DNA of 64,000 nt from Verrucomicrobiota bacterium (lineage in GTDB: Bacteria; Verrucomicrobiota; Verrucomicrobiia; Opitutales; Puniceicoccaceae): assembly GCA_038744685.1 (NCBI GenBank), contig JBCDMB010000010.1, positions 1 through 64,000 on the forward strand, read 5' to 3'. A program made the translations under genes and the position numbers. The notes below the pieces were generated by a model. The model had not been told where the DNA came from and did not search any database. It saw only the letters and a list, made by a program, of their open reading frames with translations. Positions 1 to 9,344 of this stretch are shown here, one piece after another (within the stretch, counting starts at the first letter, position 1; the number at the start of each line of letters is the position of its first letter).

Positions 1-177
1 GCCGCCGGCCCCCTGGCTGCCCCGAACTCTTTCAGTCCGAAGCGACTTTTTCCAGTCCTTCCTCCGACGAATGAAAGATATCCATTCTCGGAAGAACTGT
101 AAAAACTGACTCATGAGGTTTATCCTACAAGTCCGCGGTCCGTAAGCAAAAAGAATATCCTGTTCAGAACACCGATC

Positions 178-1599
178 CTACCCGCGCTTCAGCAACTTCC
201 CGCGGCCCATTCGACCAACGAAAGAACCATCTCTCACGCAGACTCCGCCCCTTACCGTCACGACAGAAGGCCTTCCTTTGATCGGCATACCTTCGAATCC
301 AGAATAGTCCGTGTTCATCGAATGGGTCGCAGCGGAGATTTTACCTTCGTAATTCGGATCGTAGACAACGATATCTGCATCAGATCCGATCTCTAGAGCT
401 CCCTTACGGGGAAAGAGACCGAATTGCTTCGCTGCATTCGTGGAGGCAACCGCAACAAATCGTTGGAGATCAATTCGACCCGAGACAACGCCGTAGGTAT
501 AGAGCAGGTTCACACGGTCTTCGATACTGGGTATCCCATTCGGAATCAGGGTAAAATCCGCGCCCTCACCCCGCAGCTGAAAATCCGCAGTCACGGCCTT
601 CTCCGGATTAGGGTGACCCATATGTTTCTGCGTCTCGAAGTCGAAAGGTGCGTGATCGGTTCCAACGGTATCCACCGTGCCGTCAGCTAACTTATCCCAG
701 AGAAAGTCTTGATGTTCTTTTGCCCGCAAAGGTGGAGACATCACATATTTTGCCCCTTCGAAGTCGGGTAACTCTGCATAGGTTTTGTCCAGGACCAAAT
801 AGGGTATGACCGTCTCTATCCCAGCCTTCACCCCTCGGCCTCTTGCAGCTAGTATCGCCTCAACAGCAGGGATACAAGACGTGTGCACGACGTATACCTC
901 GGCACCAGTCAACTCAGCAAAGGTCATCAGATGGTGGCAGCCCTCTGCCTCCACCGCAATTGGTCGGGACGGTTCGTGCCATTCGGGCCCAGTCTTCCCC
1001 TCGGAGACCAGCTTCTTCTGAGTCTCGGACACTAAGTCTGCGTTCTCGCAGTGAGCCGTAACGACCACCCCCAATTCCTTCGCCAATCGCAACGTGGAAT
1101 AAAGCTCCCAGTCGTCGATCCCAAACGCACCTTTGTAGGCAAGGAAAACCTTAAAAGAGGTAATGCCAAAATCGGATACAATAGTCCGCAATTGGGCCTC
1201 TGCCGTCTCATCGAACCGTGTGACGCCCATATGGAAAGTGTAATCACAGGCAGAAACACCCTCTGCTTTCGAATTCCAAAGATGGAATGCTTCAAGAGGC
1301 TCTTCCAGCCGGGAAGGGCAGCACATCTCAATCAAAGTTGTCGTTCCCCCAATCAAGGCAGCTTTACTGGCGGATTCGTAGTTGTCCTTCGAATACGTTC
1401 CCATGAAGGGGAGGTAGATGTGGACATGGGGATCGATAAAGCCGGGAAAGACATACTTTCCTCTGGCATCAATCACCTCGTCGGCCTCGACTTCCAGATT
1501 CTCACCAATTCTGGTGATCTCTTCTCCTTCGCAAAAGACATCGGAGAGAAATCGTCTTTCTGCGGTTACAACTTCGCCGTTTTTGATGAGTAGGGACAT
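178..1599 (-). CDS. hydA: dihydropyrimidinase (D-hydantoinase family)
   Basis: A 473-residue zinc amidohydrolase that opens the ring of dihydrouracil/dihydrothymine to N-carbamoyl-beta-amino acids, the second step of reductive pyrimidine breakdown. The metal motif PGFIDPHVHI lies near residues 50-60. TSFKVFLAYK near 146-155 carries the lysine that is carboxylated in this family, and GTDHAPF near 315 supplies the late metal ligand. Length is normal for the family. The ATG start at 1599 gives the usual beta-strand opening (MSLLIKNGEVVTA). It is the last gene of the pyrimidine operon, 159 bp after mmsA. Hydantoinase and dihydropyrimidinase cannot be separated by sequence alone, but the neighbours favour dihydropyrimidinase. 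Confidence 0.93.
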   Translation of the reverse strand: MSLLIKNGEVVTAERRFLSDVFCEGEEITRIGENLEVEADEVIDARGKYVFPGFIDPHVHIYLPFMGTYSKDNYESASKAALIGGTTTLIEMCCPSRLEEPLEAFHLWNSKAEGVSACDYTFHMGVTRFDETAEAQLRTIVSDFGITSFKVFLAYKGAFGIDDWELYSTLRLAKELGVVVTAHCENADLVSETQKKLVSEGKTGPEWHEPSRPIAVEAEGCHHLMTFAELTGAEVYVVHTSCIPAVEAILAARGRGVKAGIETVIPYLVLDKTYAELPDFEGAKYVMSPPLRAKEHQDFLWDKLADGTVDTVGTDHAPFDFETQKHMGHPNPEKAVTADFQLRGEGADFTLIPNGIPSIEDRVNLLYTYGVVSGRIDLQRFVAVASTNAAKQFGLFPRKGALEIGSDADIVVYDPNYEGKISAATHSMNTDYSGFEGMPIKGRPSVVTVRGGVCVRDGSFVGRMGRGKLLKRG

Positions 1600-1674
1600 A
1601 ATCTTGTGATAAAGAACTTACTACTTTGTGATCCGTCGCCAAACAAGTTGCATTCAAGTAAACCTTCCCTGGAG

Positions 1675-1694
1675 GGACATTGTCCTCAATGTCC
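1675..1694. repeat. inverted repeat between mmsA and hydA
   Basis: GGACATTG, a 4-base loop, then CAATGTCC: a perfect 8-bp stem in the only sizeable gap (1600-1758) inside the pyrimidine operon. No T-run follows on the minus strand, so it is more likely an mRNA processing or stability hairpin, or a weak attenuator before hydA, than a classical terminator. Confidence 0.35.
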
Positions 1695-1758
1695 GGAGAC
1701 CCTTCCAGTGATATGGATCGGATTCCGCGATGCACACCAACCCGCACGATTCACCCCA

Positions 1759-3264
1759 TCAATCCTTGTGCCAGATATCACCCTCACCAGGGGCAAACCA
1801 ACGCTCCGTGTAAACTTTCGCCCTCGTGAAAAACAGGACTGACTCACGTCCCTGTAAATGGAGATCTCCAAAAAAGGAATAGTCCCATCCGGAAAAAGGA
1901 AAATAGGCCAATGGGGCCGGCACTCCTACATTGATTCCAACCATACCCGCTTTCACCCGGTGCCGAAACTCCCGGGCAGCCCGTCCGCTTTGGGTGTAAA
2001 TACAAGCACCGTTTCCGAAAGCTACTTTCCCAGCCAAATCCAACGCCTCATCCAGATCGCTCATCCGCATCACGTTGAGGACCGGGCCAAACACCTCCTC
2101 CTCAAAAATAGTCATCTTGGTAGTAACCCGGTCAATAACCGAGGCTCCCAGGTAAAAACCGTCTGGATGATCGGCCACAGTAACGTTGCGCCCATCGACG
2201 ATCAGGTCACCCCCTTCGTCAACAGCAGAATCGATCAACGATACAATCCGATCACGGTGACTTGGGGTAATCACTCCTCCTAGTTTGGCAGATGGTGACA
2301 AGTGGGTAGGTCCTACGGGCAAAGCGGCGGCGGAATCGGCCATCGCCGGGATAAAACGATCGGAAGCATCTCCGACGGTAAGTGCCGTGGATCCGGCCAT
2401 GCACCTTTGGCCCGAACACCCAAAGGCCGCGTCAGTCAATCCCTCGACAGCCTTCCCGAGATCAGCGTCAGGCATAACGACCACAAAATTCTTAGCACCA
2501 CCGGCTGCCTGCACCCTTTTGCCGTTTGCTGTCCCGGTCTTGTGAATGTACTCAGCCACCGGCGAGCTGCCGACGAACGAGATCGCCGCCACATCCGGAT
2601 GGGTCAGGAGAGCGTCTACACACTCTTTACCTCCATGAACGACCGAAAAAACTCCGGGTGGAAGACCAGCCTCCTCCAAAAGTTCAATCAGGCGAATCCC
2701 TGTCAATGGAACCTTTTCGCTGGGTTTGAGGATGAAACAATTCCCGCAAGCGAGAGCCATCGGGAACATCCACATGGGAACCAGTGCGGGGAAATTGTAT
2801 GGGCAGATGCCGACGCAAACCCCAACCGGTTGGCGCACCATCGAGCAGTCGATCCCAGATGCAACGTTCTCCAGCACCTCACCTTTCAGCATGTCAGTAA
2901 TCCCGCACGCATATTCTGCCACCTCGATACCCCGGCGCAGATCGCCACGGGCTTCTGTTCGGGTTTTCCCATGTTCCTCGACGATCATATTAACCGACTC
3001 CTCGAAATTCTCTTCGAGGAGTGCACAATAGCGCATCAGAATCCGAACTCGCTGAATCGGTGGCGTCTGCCACCAATTCGTGAAAGCCGCCTTCCCTGCA
3101 GTGGTGGCTGCATCGACGACATCCGCACCACAATGAGGCACCTCGGCGATCACCTCGCCAGTCGAGGGGTTATGAACGGGGCTGGTCTCCTGAGTTTCTG
3201 GAACAGACCAGTGGCCGTTGATCAGGATGGGACAAGGTCTCAGTGACGTTGCTTTGAGCCTCAT
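1759..3264 (-). CDS. mmsA: methylmalonate-semialdehyde / malonate-semialdehyde dehydrogenase (acylating)
   Basis: An aldehyde-dehydrogenase-superfamily enzyme that converts malonate semialdehyde (from beta-alanine) or methylmalonate semialdehyde (from beta-aminoisobutyrate) to acetyl-CoA or propionyl-CoA. The catalytic-Cys stretch FGCSGQRCMAGSTAL, the substrate loop ICPYNFPALVPMWM and the C-terminal PAPLAYFPFSGWDYSFFGDL are all diagnostic of MmsA within the superfamily. I chose the ATG at 3264 over a TTG nine bases upstream because it forms an ATGA overlap with the stop of the HIT gene. Position in the operon makes it the exit step from pyrimidine carbon to central metabolism. Confidence 0.93.
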   Translation of the reverse strand: MRLKATSLRPCPILINGHWSVPETQETSPVHNPSTGEVIAEVPHCGADVVDAATTAGKAAFTNWWQTPPIQRVRILMRYCALLEENFEESVNMIVEEHGKTRTEARGDLRRGIEVAEYACGITDMLKGEVLENVASGIDCSMVRQPVGVCVGICPYNFPALVPMWMFPMALACGNCFILKPSEKVPLTGIRLIELLEEAGLPPGVFSVVHGGKECVDALLTHPDVAAISFVGSSPVAEYIHKTGTANGKRVQAAGGAKNFVVVMPDADLGKAVEGLTDAAFGCSGQRCMAGSTALTVGDASDRFIPAMADSAAALPVGPTHLSPSAKLGGVITPSHRDRIVSLIDSAVDEGGDLIVDGRNVTVADHPDGFYLGASVIDRVTTKMTIFEEEVFGPVLNVMRMSDLDEALDLAGKVAFGNGACIYTQSGRAAREFRHRVKAGMVGINVGVPAPLAYFPFSGWDYSFFGDLHLQGRESVLFFTRAKVYTERWFAPGEGDIWHKD

Positions 3265-3737
3265 ACGCAGCAATTTGTCTGCCCTGACTGTAGGGGGTTG
3301 TGGGCACAGGCTAAAAGTTCTTCCTGAATCGATATCCTAAGGTCCCCGTGCAAACGCTCTGAATAAGGCGGTGCTGTATTCCAATCATAGAAGAATGGCG
3401 GCATCCTTTTTAATTCCTCTGGTTCATCTTCGAATCTAGGGAAAATGTGAGCATGTAGCTCGGGCTCAGCATTTCCAAGGATCTCATAGTTCATTCTTTT
3501 TGCTCCGACTACTTTCTGGATGGCTTCACCCACGATCGTCATCTCTTTCAAGAATTCGATTCTCTTTTCCATCGGCAAATCGTTAACCGTTGGAACCACT
3601 GGGTCTGAGAGAAGCAGGCAGTACCCTCTCAATGGTTGAACGTCTCCTATGACGACCCATCCGGACCTCAGGCGACAGATCACCTTGTCGTTCTTACCCT
3701 CGTTTGCTAAGTCAACTCGTTCCTGGATAAGAGCCAT
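3261..3737 (-). CDS. HIT-superfamily (histidine-triad-like) protein
   Basis: A 158-residue HIT-fold protein. The motif reads ELHAHIFPRF where the family consensus is HxHxHxxPR. The first histidine is therefore glutamate, while the middle (usual nucleophile) and third histidines remain. HIT proteins hydrolyse or transfer nucleotidyl groups. It lies between preA and mmsA and is coupled to mmsA by an ATGA overlap, so it is expressed with pyrimidine catabolism, but no step in the standard pathway needs it. Clearing a nucleotide by-product is only a guess. The C-terminal tail ends in a cysteine pair (TNCCV). Confidence 0.8.
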   Translation of the reverse strand: MALIQERVDLANEGKNDKVICRLRSGWVVIGDVQPLRGYCLLLSDPVVPTVNDLPMEKRIEFLKEMTIVGEAIQKVVGAKRMNYEILGNAEPELHAHIFPRFEDEPEELKRMPPFFYDWNTAPPYSERLHGDLRISIQEELLACAHNPLQSGQTNCCV

Positions 3738-3760
3738 GTCTATTTCTCTTTTTTTGAGAG

Positions 3761-4885
3761 CTAGTTTGTCGCCAGTTCGCTGGACTGCTTCACAAAATCA
3801 TCGCCGTCCCACTCGCCGTCTTTCACCACCATCGATTCTTTGGCCGCTTTTTCGGCAGCTTTACGCTCCGTCTGCATCCGCACCAATTCTGCATGGGTGG
3901 TAAAGTAACCGAGAGCGTGACCCTTGAAGTCATCGAGCGTATCGAAGTTCTTGGTCTCCATGAAGGCCAACAGCTCATCACACATCTTCTGCACGTGCCC
4001 ATAGCCGAACTTCATCACGCCAGTGCACACCTGAACGGTATCGCCACCCATGAGGATGAATTCCGCAGCGTCTTCACCGGTTTCCACTCCACCAAGAGCA
4101 GACAGGGTGCGACCAGGGAACTCCTGTCGAATCAATTGCGCCACTTCCATGACCATCCGCAAAGCAATCGGTTTCACCGCCCGAGAAGAATAACCTCCAG
4201 GCGTTGTATACCCTTCCACGGTGGGCATGGGGCGAAGGGTTTCCAAATCGACTCCCATCACCGAGCGGATGGTGTTGATTGCGCTCACTCCTTCGCATCC
4301 CGCGGCAAGAGCCGCACGTGTTGGATCTTCGATGTGGGTGATGTTCGGGGTCATCTTCGCCCAGACCGGAATTGTGGCGACCTCGTTTACCCATGTGCAG
4401 ACCTCCTCCAAAATCTCCGGGTCCTGACCCATTGCTGCCCCCATCTTCCGCTCCGGTAACCCATGCGGGCAGGAAAAGTTCAACTCAAAGGCGTCCACGC
4501 CTGCATCCTGACAGCGGGTCACGATTTCGCACCAAGCGTCCTTATTGTATTCCTCCATAATGGAAGCGATCAGGACCCCATCGGGATACGCATCTTTGCT
4601 TTCTTTAAACTCATCCAGCCACTTATCGAAGGGTCGGTCGCTGATCAGCTCAATGTTCTCCCAGCCGATGACTTCCTTTCCGTCGCTGGAGTGGAGCTTC
4701 GCGTAGCGGGGTCCTACGTTGACTACCTTAGAGCAATCCAAGCTTACGGTTTTTGCAATTACCGCACCCCAACCTTCTTTGAAAGCGCGCTTGATCACTC
4801 GAACATTCGTGCCGGGAGGGCCAGACCCTATCACGAACGGATTGCTCATTTTCAGCCCATCTACTGTTGTTTCCAGTGTGCTCAT
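3761..4885 (-). CDS. preA: dihydropyrimidine dehydrogenase, PreA-type catalytic subunit
   Basis: A 374-residue FMN-binding TIM-barrel protein related to dihydroorotate dehydrogenase. It reduces uracil/thymine to the 5,6-dihydro form, the first catabolic step. NFSCPHGLPERKMGAAMGQDPE-type sequence near residues 134-155 contains the active-site cysteine and matches the DPD signature. N-terminal NPFVIGSGPPG and the GGVETGEDA phosphate-binding region also fit. Unlike E. coli PreA it has no C-terminal 2x[4Fe-4S] ferredoxin domain, and no preT-like electron-transfer gene occurs in the window, which resembles the short plant PYD1 layout. Its electron partner is therefore unknown. Confidence 0.9.
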   Translation of the reverse strand: MSTLETTVDGLKMSNPFVIGSGPPGTNVRVIKRAFKEGWGAVIAKTVSLDCSKVVNVGPRYAKLHSSDGKEVIGWENIELISDRPFDKWLDEFKESKDAYPDGVLIASIMEEYNKDAWCEIVTRCQDAGVDAFELNFSCPHGLPERKMGAAMGQDPEILEEVCTWVNEVATIPVWAKMTPNITHIEDPTRAALAAGCEGVSAINTIRSVMGVDLETLRPMPTVEGYTTPGGYSSRAVKPIALRMVMEVAQLIRQEFPGRTLSALGGVETGEDAAEFILMGGDTVQVCTGVMKFGYGHVQKMCDELLAFMETKNFDTLDDFKGHALGYFTTHAELVRMQTERKAAEKAAKESMVVKDGEWDGDDFVKQSSELATN

Positions 4886-4900
4886 TTCTTATCTTTCGTT

Positions 4901-6232
4901 TCAGATTTTTTGTAGTGTTTCATCTAATACGTCCGCAGCAAAATCAGCATCTTCCACCGTAAGACACATGGGTGGTTTGATTCGCAGAACGTTTCCAAAA
5001 AGTCCCCCTTTGCCTAGCAGGAGCCCCACATCTTTACAGCGATTCCACGCAGCCACACAGGCTTCTGTCGCTGGTTCTTTCGTCTTTCGGTCGGCTACCA
5101 ATTCAATTCCGAGCATGAGTCCTCGGCCTCGCACTTCTCCGATGATGGAGTGCTTCTCTTTCAATTCGGTCAAGCGGTCCATGAAGTGTCCTCCAACAAC
5201 TAAACTGTTTTCCTGCAAACCATCTTCGTCGATTGCCTCGAGAACGGCCCGACCGATACGGGAGATAAACGGGTTTCCCCCAAAGGTGTTGAAATGAATG
5301 TGGGTCGTCAGGGACTTGGCAATCTCCGGTGTGGTCACCACTGCAGCCAGCGGAAACCCGTTTCCAATACCCTTGGCCATAACCACTATGTCTGGCTGAA
5401 CCCCCTGCTCCTCAAAGCCCCAATAGTAAGATCCCGTTCGCCCAAATCCAGCCTGGACTTCATCCGAAATACAAACCCCTCCGTGAGCGCGGACGATTTC
5501 ATAGGTCTTCCGAAGGTAGCCGTCGGGAAATACGACCGCCCCGCCGACTCCCTGAATGGATTCAGCTATGTACCCGGCAACTCTTCCCGGAGTCGAGAAC
5601 TCAATTAGCTCCTTCACATCGTTGGCGTAATCTGTCGCCTGATCATTATGACCGGCAAAGGGCCCTCGATAAGGGTCCGGATTTAGGGCGTGGTGGATAC
5701 CAAATCCTTGCGGTGTATTGAACTTCCAGGTTCCATGAGCGGTAAGCCCCATCGTAGAATGAGAGCCTCCGTGATAGCAGTTCCTCAAGGCAATAAGGTC
5801 GTAGTTACCCGTGTGTAGTCGCGCCATCAGCAAAGCAAGGTCGTTGGCCTCCGAACCTGAGTTCACAAAATAACAAACGGAGAGGTCGCCTGGCAGTTTA
5901 TCCGCCAAGGCTTTTCCATAAAGCGCCACTTCGGGATGAAGGTAAATGGTTGTGCTATGGACGAGCGTGTCCATCTGCTCCTGCGCTGCCGCGTTAATCT
6001 TTGGGTGGGAATGGCCACAGCTTACGGTGACGATACCACCAAAAGCATCGAGGTATCGCTTTCCTTTTTCGTCGTAGAGATATTGCATCTTCCCCTCGAC
6101 CAGCATGACCGGCTTTTCATAGTAGGTAACCAGTGCCGGAGTCAGGTGTGCCTGACGTAGATGCATGACCTCGTCGTAACCCGGCCCTTCGTAGGGCTTG
6201 GGCACATGGTCAAAAGGAGGAAGCGAAATCAT
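4901..6232 (-). CDS. class III aminotransferase (beta-alanine/beta-aminoisobutyrate transaminase, AGXT2-like)
   Basis: A 443-residue PLP enzyme of the ornithine/4-aminobutyrate aminotransferase family. The cofactor lysine is K287 in [13 protein letters not shown]. The PLP-ring aspartate is D257 in [14 protein letters not shown], and NSGSEAND near 124-131 binds phosphate. Overall it looks like alanine-glyoxylate aminotransferase 2 ([25 protein letters not shown]). Its place between beta-ureidopropionase and preA suggests it deaminates beta-alanine and beta-aminoisobutyrate to the semialdehydes used by MmsA. The amino acceptor (pyruvate, 2-oxoglutarate or glyoxylate) cannot be read from sequence. 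Confidence 0.88.
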   Translation of the reverse strand: MISLPPFDHVPKPYEGPGYDEVMHLRQAHLTPALVTYYEKPVMLVEGKMQYLYDEKGKRYLDAFGGIVTVSCGHSHPKINAAAQEQMDTLVHSTTIYLHPEVALYGKALADKLPGDLSVCYFVNSGSEANDLALLMARLHTGNYDLIALRNCYHGGSHSTMGLTAHGTWKFNTPQGFGIHHALNPDPYRGPFAGHNDQATDYANDVKELIEFSTPGRVAGYIAESIQGVGGAVVFPDGYLRKTYEIVRAHGGVCISDEVQAGFGRTGSYYWGFEEQGVQPDIVVMAKGIGNGFPLAAVVTTPEIAKSLTTHIHFNTFGGNPFISRIGRAVLEAIDEDGLQENSLVVGGHFMDRLTELKEKHSIIGEVRGRGLMLGIELVADRKTKEPATEACVAAWNRCKDVGLLLGKGGLFGNVLRIKPPMCLTVEDADFAADVLDETLQKI

Positions 6233-6248
6233 TGCAGCTAGTTATCGA

Positions 6249-7118
6249 TCACGGTTGAACCAATGATCCGTAAGACTCCGGCCGACGATCTCTGAAAAAC
6301 TGCCAGGTATCCCGCACTTCCCGAATCTCCGAAAGGTCGAGGTCCGCGACGATCAACTCATCCTGATCGCGGGATCCTTCTGCGATCAGCTGTCCGCGTG
6401 GGTTGCAGAAATAGGATTGCCCGTAGAATTCTCCAATTCCCCATGGTGCTTCGGTTCCGACCCGGTTAATTGCACCTAGAAAGTATCCGTTGGCTACACA
6501 GTGCGCGGGTTGCTCCAGTTTCCAGAGGTATTCACTCAACCCTGCAACTGTTGCGGAAGGGTTGAAGACAATCTCGGCGCCATTGAGTGCCAGAGCGCGC
6601 GCCCCTTCCGGGAAGTGCCGGTCATAGCAGATATAAACACCGATCGTTCCGACAGCGGTCTGAAACACCGGGTAGCCCAAATTGCCAGGTCGGAAATAGA
6701 ACTTCTCCCAGAAACCCGGGTGGCAATGCGGAATATGGTTTTTCCGATACTTGCCTAGATAAGTGCCATCGGCATCGATCACTGACGCGGTGTTGTAGTA
6801 GATGCCCTCCACATCAACCTCATAAATTGGGACGATCAGCACCATGTTGTGCTTCGCGGCCAGTTCACACATCAATTGTGTCGTCGGTCCATCCGGAATC
6901 TTCTCGGTAATGTCATACCAACGAATTTCCTGCTCAGCACAGAAGTACGGGCCATAAAACAATTCCTGTAGACAGAGCACCTGGACACCTTTCGCTGCCG
7001 CCTCGGCAATCTTCGTGACGTGCTTTTCGACCATCGCGCTGCGAATGATTGATGGATCCTCTTCTCCCGAGTGGGTCGAAGAAGCCTGAATGAGACCTGC
7101 TTTTACAATTTCAGCCAT
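6249..7118 (-). CDS. beta-ureidopropionase (N-carbamoyl-beta-alanine amidohydrolase), nitrilase family
   Basis: A 289-residue carbon-nitrogen hydrolase that releases CO2 and ammonia from N-carbamoyl-beta-alanine, the third step. The Glu-Lys-Cys triad is visible: E52 in CLQELFYGPYF, K126 in KYRKNHIP and C164 in VYICYDRHFPEG. NHIPHCHPGFWEKFYFRPGN is typical of the beta-ureidopropionase/N-carbamoylputrescine amidase branch. The alternative, N-carbamoylputrescine amidase, is made unlikely by the operon. It lies 16 bp upstream of the aminotransferase and 2 bp after the permease. Confidence 0.9.
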   Translation of the reverse strand: MAEIVKAGLIQASSTHSGEEDPSIIRSAMVEKHVTKIAEAAAKGVQVLCLQELFYGPYFCAEQEIRWYDITEKIPDGPTTQLMCELAAKHNMVLIVPIYEVDVEGIYYNTASVIDADGTYLGKYRKNHIPHCHPGFWEKFYFRPGNLGYPVFQTAVGTIGVYICYDRHFPEGARALALNGAEIVFNPSATVAGLSEYLWKLEQPAHCVANGYFLGAINRVGTEAPWGIGEFYGQSYFCNPRGQLIAEGSRDQDELIVADLDLSEIREVRDTWQFFRDRRPESYGSLVQP

Positions 7119-7120
7119 AA

Positions 7121-8527
7121 TTAAGAATCGCTAGAGGGTTTCGTTTGAGATAAGAATGATTCAATTCCCCGTTCGGCATCGGTGCCGGGAATCGTGTTGT
7201 CGAGGATTAGCGCAAGAAAGGCACCGACCGCCATTCCGGAGCTACCGATCGTAATGATGATTCCTGCAAACCACTGTAGTGATTCGGGAAACAATCCCAA
7301 AATCGCCTCTCCATGAGCGCCAACATACTCCGGTAACGATAATCCGGAAAACAACGCAAAACCAATGATAAAAAGGTTTCGAGAAGAGTTCAGGTCAACA
7401 AACTGCAGATTCGATAAACCGACTCCCGTGACCATTGCAAACATTACGCAATACATACCTCCGACCACCGGGCTAGGTATCGATACGAACAGTGCTCCGA
7501 ACTTTCCAAAGACCGCAAAACCCAACATTAAAAACCCCGCGGCCTGAATCACCCGGCGGCTCCCTACGCGGGTCAATCCGATCGCTCCGATGTTCTCCGA
7601 ATACGAAGTGGTTCCGTTCCCCGTTCCGAAAATACCAGCGAGCAAGCACCCCAACCCTTCAAACCCAATTCCACGGTTTATGGTTTTGGCGTTTGGAGTG
7701 GGTGCTTCGGACATCCGCGCGGCTGCAAAATAGTCCCCTGTCGATTCAATCATGCTGGCGATGTAGCCGGACAACATGCCAACGATTGCCGCCACGCCAA
7801 AAATAGGCATCCCCCATTGAAAAGGACTAGGCACTTGAACCCAAGGAGCTTCCTTTACCGCTTCGAAACTAACGTAAGCCGGATGGCCTAGTTCAAAGAT
7901 CCCAGCGACACTGAGTATTGTTGCCACGAGCCAGGCACTGACCAAACCCAACAAAATCGGGAAGAGATTCAAAAGCGGGTGAGCTTTTCTAAAATATTGG
8001 CTGAACAGGATCAAAAGAAGAATCGTCAGTCCACCAATCCCCCAATACTCACCCGCTACGGGTGCCCCGAATTTGAACAGTGCCAATCCGATCAAGGCAA
8101 TTGTCGGAGCAATCGTGACTGGCGTAATAAATTTAAGAATACGTCCCATCAATCCGCCGAAACCCACCAGCATTTCAAAAAAGGCCCCTGCGATAACGGC
8201 TCCCTGAACGTGCTGCATCCGCACTTCGAAACCCGCATCGGCCAAAGACGCCATCCCGCAGATCGCAATGGCTGGACCGAGAAAAGAAAAGGTTCCCCCC
8301 TGGACGATGGGTAAACGCGAGCCAAATGTGGTCTGCAACAACGTGGAAATTCCACTGACCAGAAACATCGTGCTGATCAACAAAGCCAACTCCGCATTCG
8401 AAGCTCTCAAGTGGGACTGGAGCAACAACGGGATCGCAACCGTTGAACCAAACATGGTCAAATACTGCTGGAAACCCAGCACGATTGAGGTCGGCCAAGG
8501 CGGCTTATCTTCGATAGTGTAGAGCAT
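7121..8527 (-). CDS. NCS2-family uracil/xanthine permease
   Basis: A nucleobase:cation symporter-2 with about 12-14 membrane segments. Family marks include GFQQYLTMFGSTVAIPLLL near the N-terminus and the GLGCLLAGIFGTGNGTTSYSENIG region with the conserved NxGxxxxT-like stretch (substrate half-helix). Operon position suggests uracil or thymine import. Start choice is uncertain. The family usually opens with a segment like MLYTIEDKPPWP (ATG at 8527). In-frame ATG at 8566 and GTG at 8644 would add 13 or 39 residues, and only the GTG has a weak AGGA upstream. It is the first gene of the operon. Confidence 0.88.
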   Translation of the reverse strand: MLYTIEDKPPWPTSIVLGFQQYLTMFGSTVAIPLLLQSHLRASNAELALLISTMFLVSGISTLLQTTFGSRLPIVQGGTFSFLGPAIAICGMASLADAGFEVRMQHVQGAVIAGAFFEMLVGFGGLMGRILKFITPVTIAPTIALIGLALFKFGAPVAGEYWGIGGLTILLLILFSQYFRKAHPLLNLFPILLGLVSAWLVATILSVAGIFELGHPAYVSFEAVKEAPWVQVPSPFQWGMPIFGVAAIVGMLSGYIASMIESTGDYFAAARMSEAPTPNAKTINRGIGFEGLGCLLAGIFGTGNGTTSYSENIGAIGLTRVGSRRVIQAAGFLMLGFAVFGKFGALFVSIPSPVVGGMYCVMFAMVTGVGLSNLQFVDLNSSRNLFIIGFALFSGLSLPEYVGAHGEAILGLFPESLQWFAGIIITIGSSGMAVGAFLALILDNTIPGTDAERGIESFLSQTKPSSDS

Positions 8528-8761
8528 TGAGAAGGGCTGGCTGAGCAATTCTGGGACCAATATCATTTCGCTTCGAAATGGTCTCGCGGTAGAAATCGGG
8601 CTTGCTCTCCAGCCGGGACGATTTGATGGTGTATTTTTGATCACTATTTATTGCATCCTGGATTCGATGAGTAAACCTACTGAATTCCTTTGGAAAAAAG
8701 TTCCGTTCACCGACGTCCTGAACTACCGACTAGCCGATGCTGCCTCTCGAGCCGACAAACA

Positions 8762-9286
8762 ATGAATGCCAGAAGTAAGAGCACCGAGAAACTGCCTATC
8801 CACACGATACGTGGACAAGCGGTCGTTCTGGACAGCAGCCTGGCGAAACTGTATGGAGCCACTACTGGGAACTTCAATAAGGCGGTAGGTCGAAACCTAG
8901 CTCGCTTCCCCGAAGAGTTTTCCTTTGTTCTGTCCGATCAAGAATTCGAGGATTTGATATTCCAAATTGGAAGATCAAAGGGACGCGGGGGAAGACGAAA
9001 GCCCCCACGTGTCTTCACTGAACACGGTGCCTTGATGGCCTCTACGATTCTAAATTCGGAGAAGGCGGTTTCAATGAGCGTTTATGTGATTCGTGCCTTC
9101 GTCGAAATGCGGGAGCAGCTCATGACCAACGCGAAAATCCTCAAAAGGCTCGCCGAAATCGATAAAACTCTCATGGAGCACGACCAAACGCTCTGGGATA
9201 TCTACCAAAAACTCCTACCGCTCCTTCAGCCAGGTGAGGAAAGCCAAAAACGCCCACTGGGCTTCCACGCCGATACCGACTCATGA
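8762..9286 (+). CDS. ORF6N-domain protein (phage-type DNA-binding family)
   Basis: A 174-residue protein with an N-terminal ORF6N domain: IRGQAVVLDSSLAKLYGATTGNFNKAVGRNLARFPEEF-like sequence spans about residues 14-50, followed by FTEHGALMASTILNS. A coiled-coil-like tail (REQLMTNAKILKRLAEIDKTL) ends the protein. ORF6N domains occur in phage antirepressor/Bro-like proteins and in many stand-alone bacterial genes of unknown role. I chose the ATG at 8762 because the domain starts there; a longer reading from 8690 adds unrelated sequence. It is divergent from the pyrimidine operon and adjoins a dead toxin-antitoxin module, which suggests a mobile or accessory origin. Confidence 0.8.
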   Translation: MNARSKSTEKLPIHTIRGQAVVLDSSLAKLYGATTGNFNKAVGRNLARFPEEFSFVLSDQEFEDLIFQIGRSKGRGGRRKPPRVFTEHGALMASTILNSEKAVSMSVYVIRAFVEMREQLMTNAKILKRLAEIDKTLMEHDQTLWDIYQKLLPLLQPGEESQKRPLGFHADTDS

Positions 9287-9344
9287 CGAGTCATCCCCGC
9301 TCTCGTAGGCATGCCCCGCCTATACACCGGTTCATCGCTCCCAT

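Noticed and set aside
1-177. Possible gene end or regulatory element at the left edge
   Set aside because: No frame, hairpin or motif could be supported in these bases.
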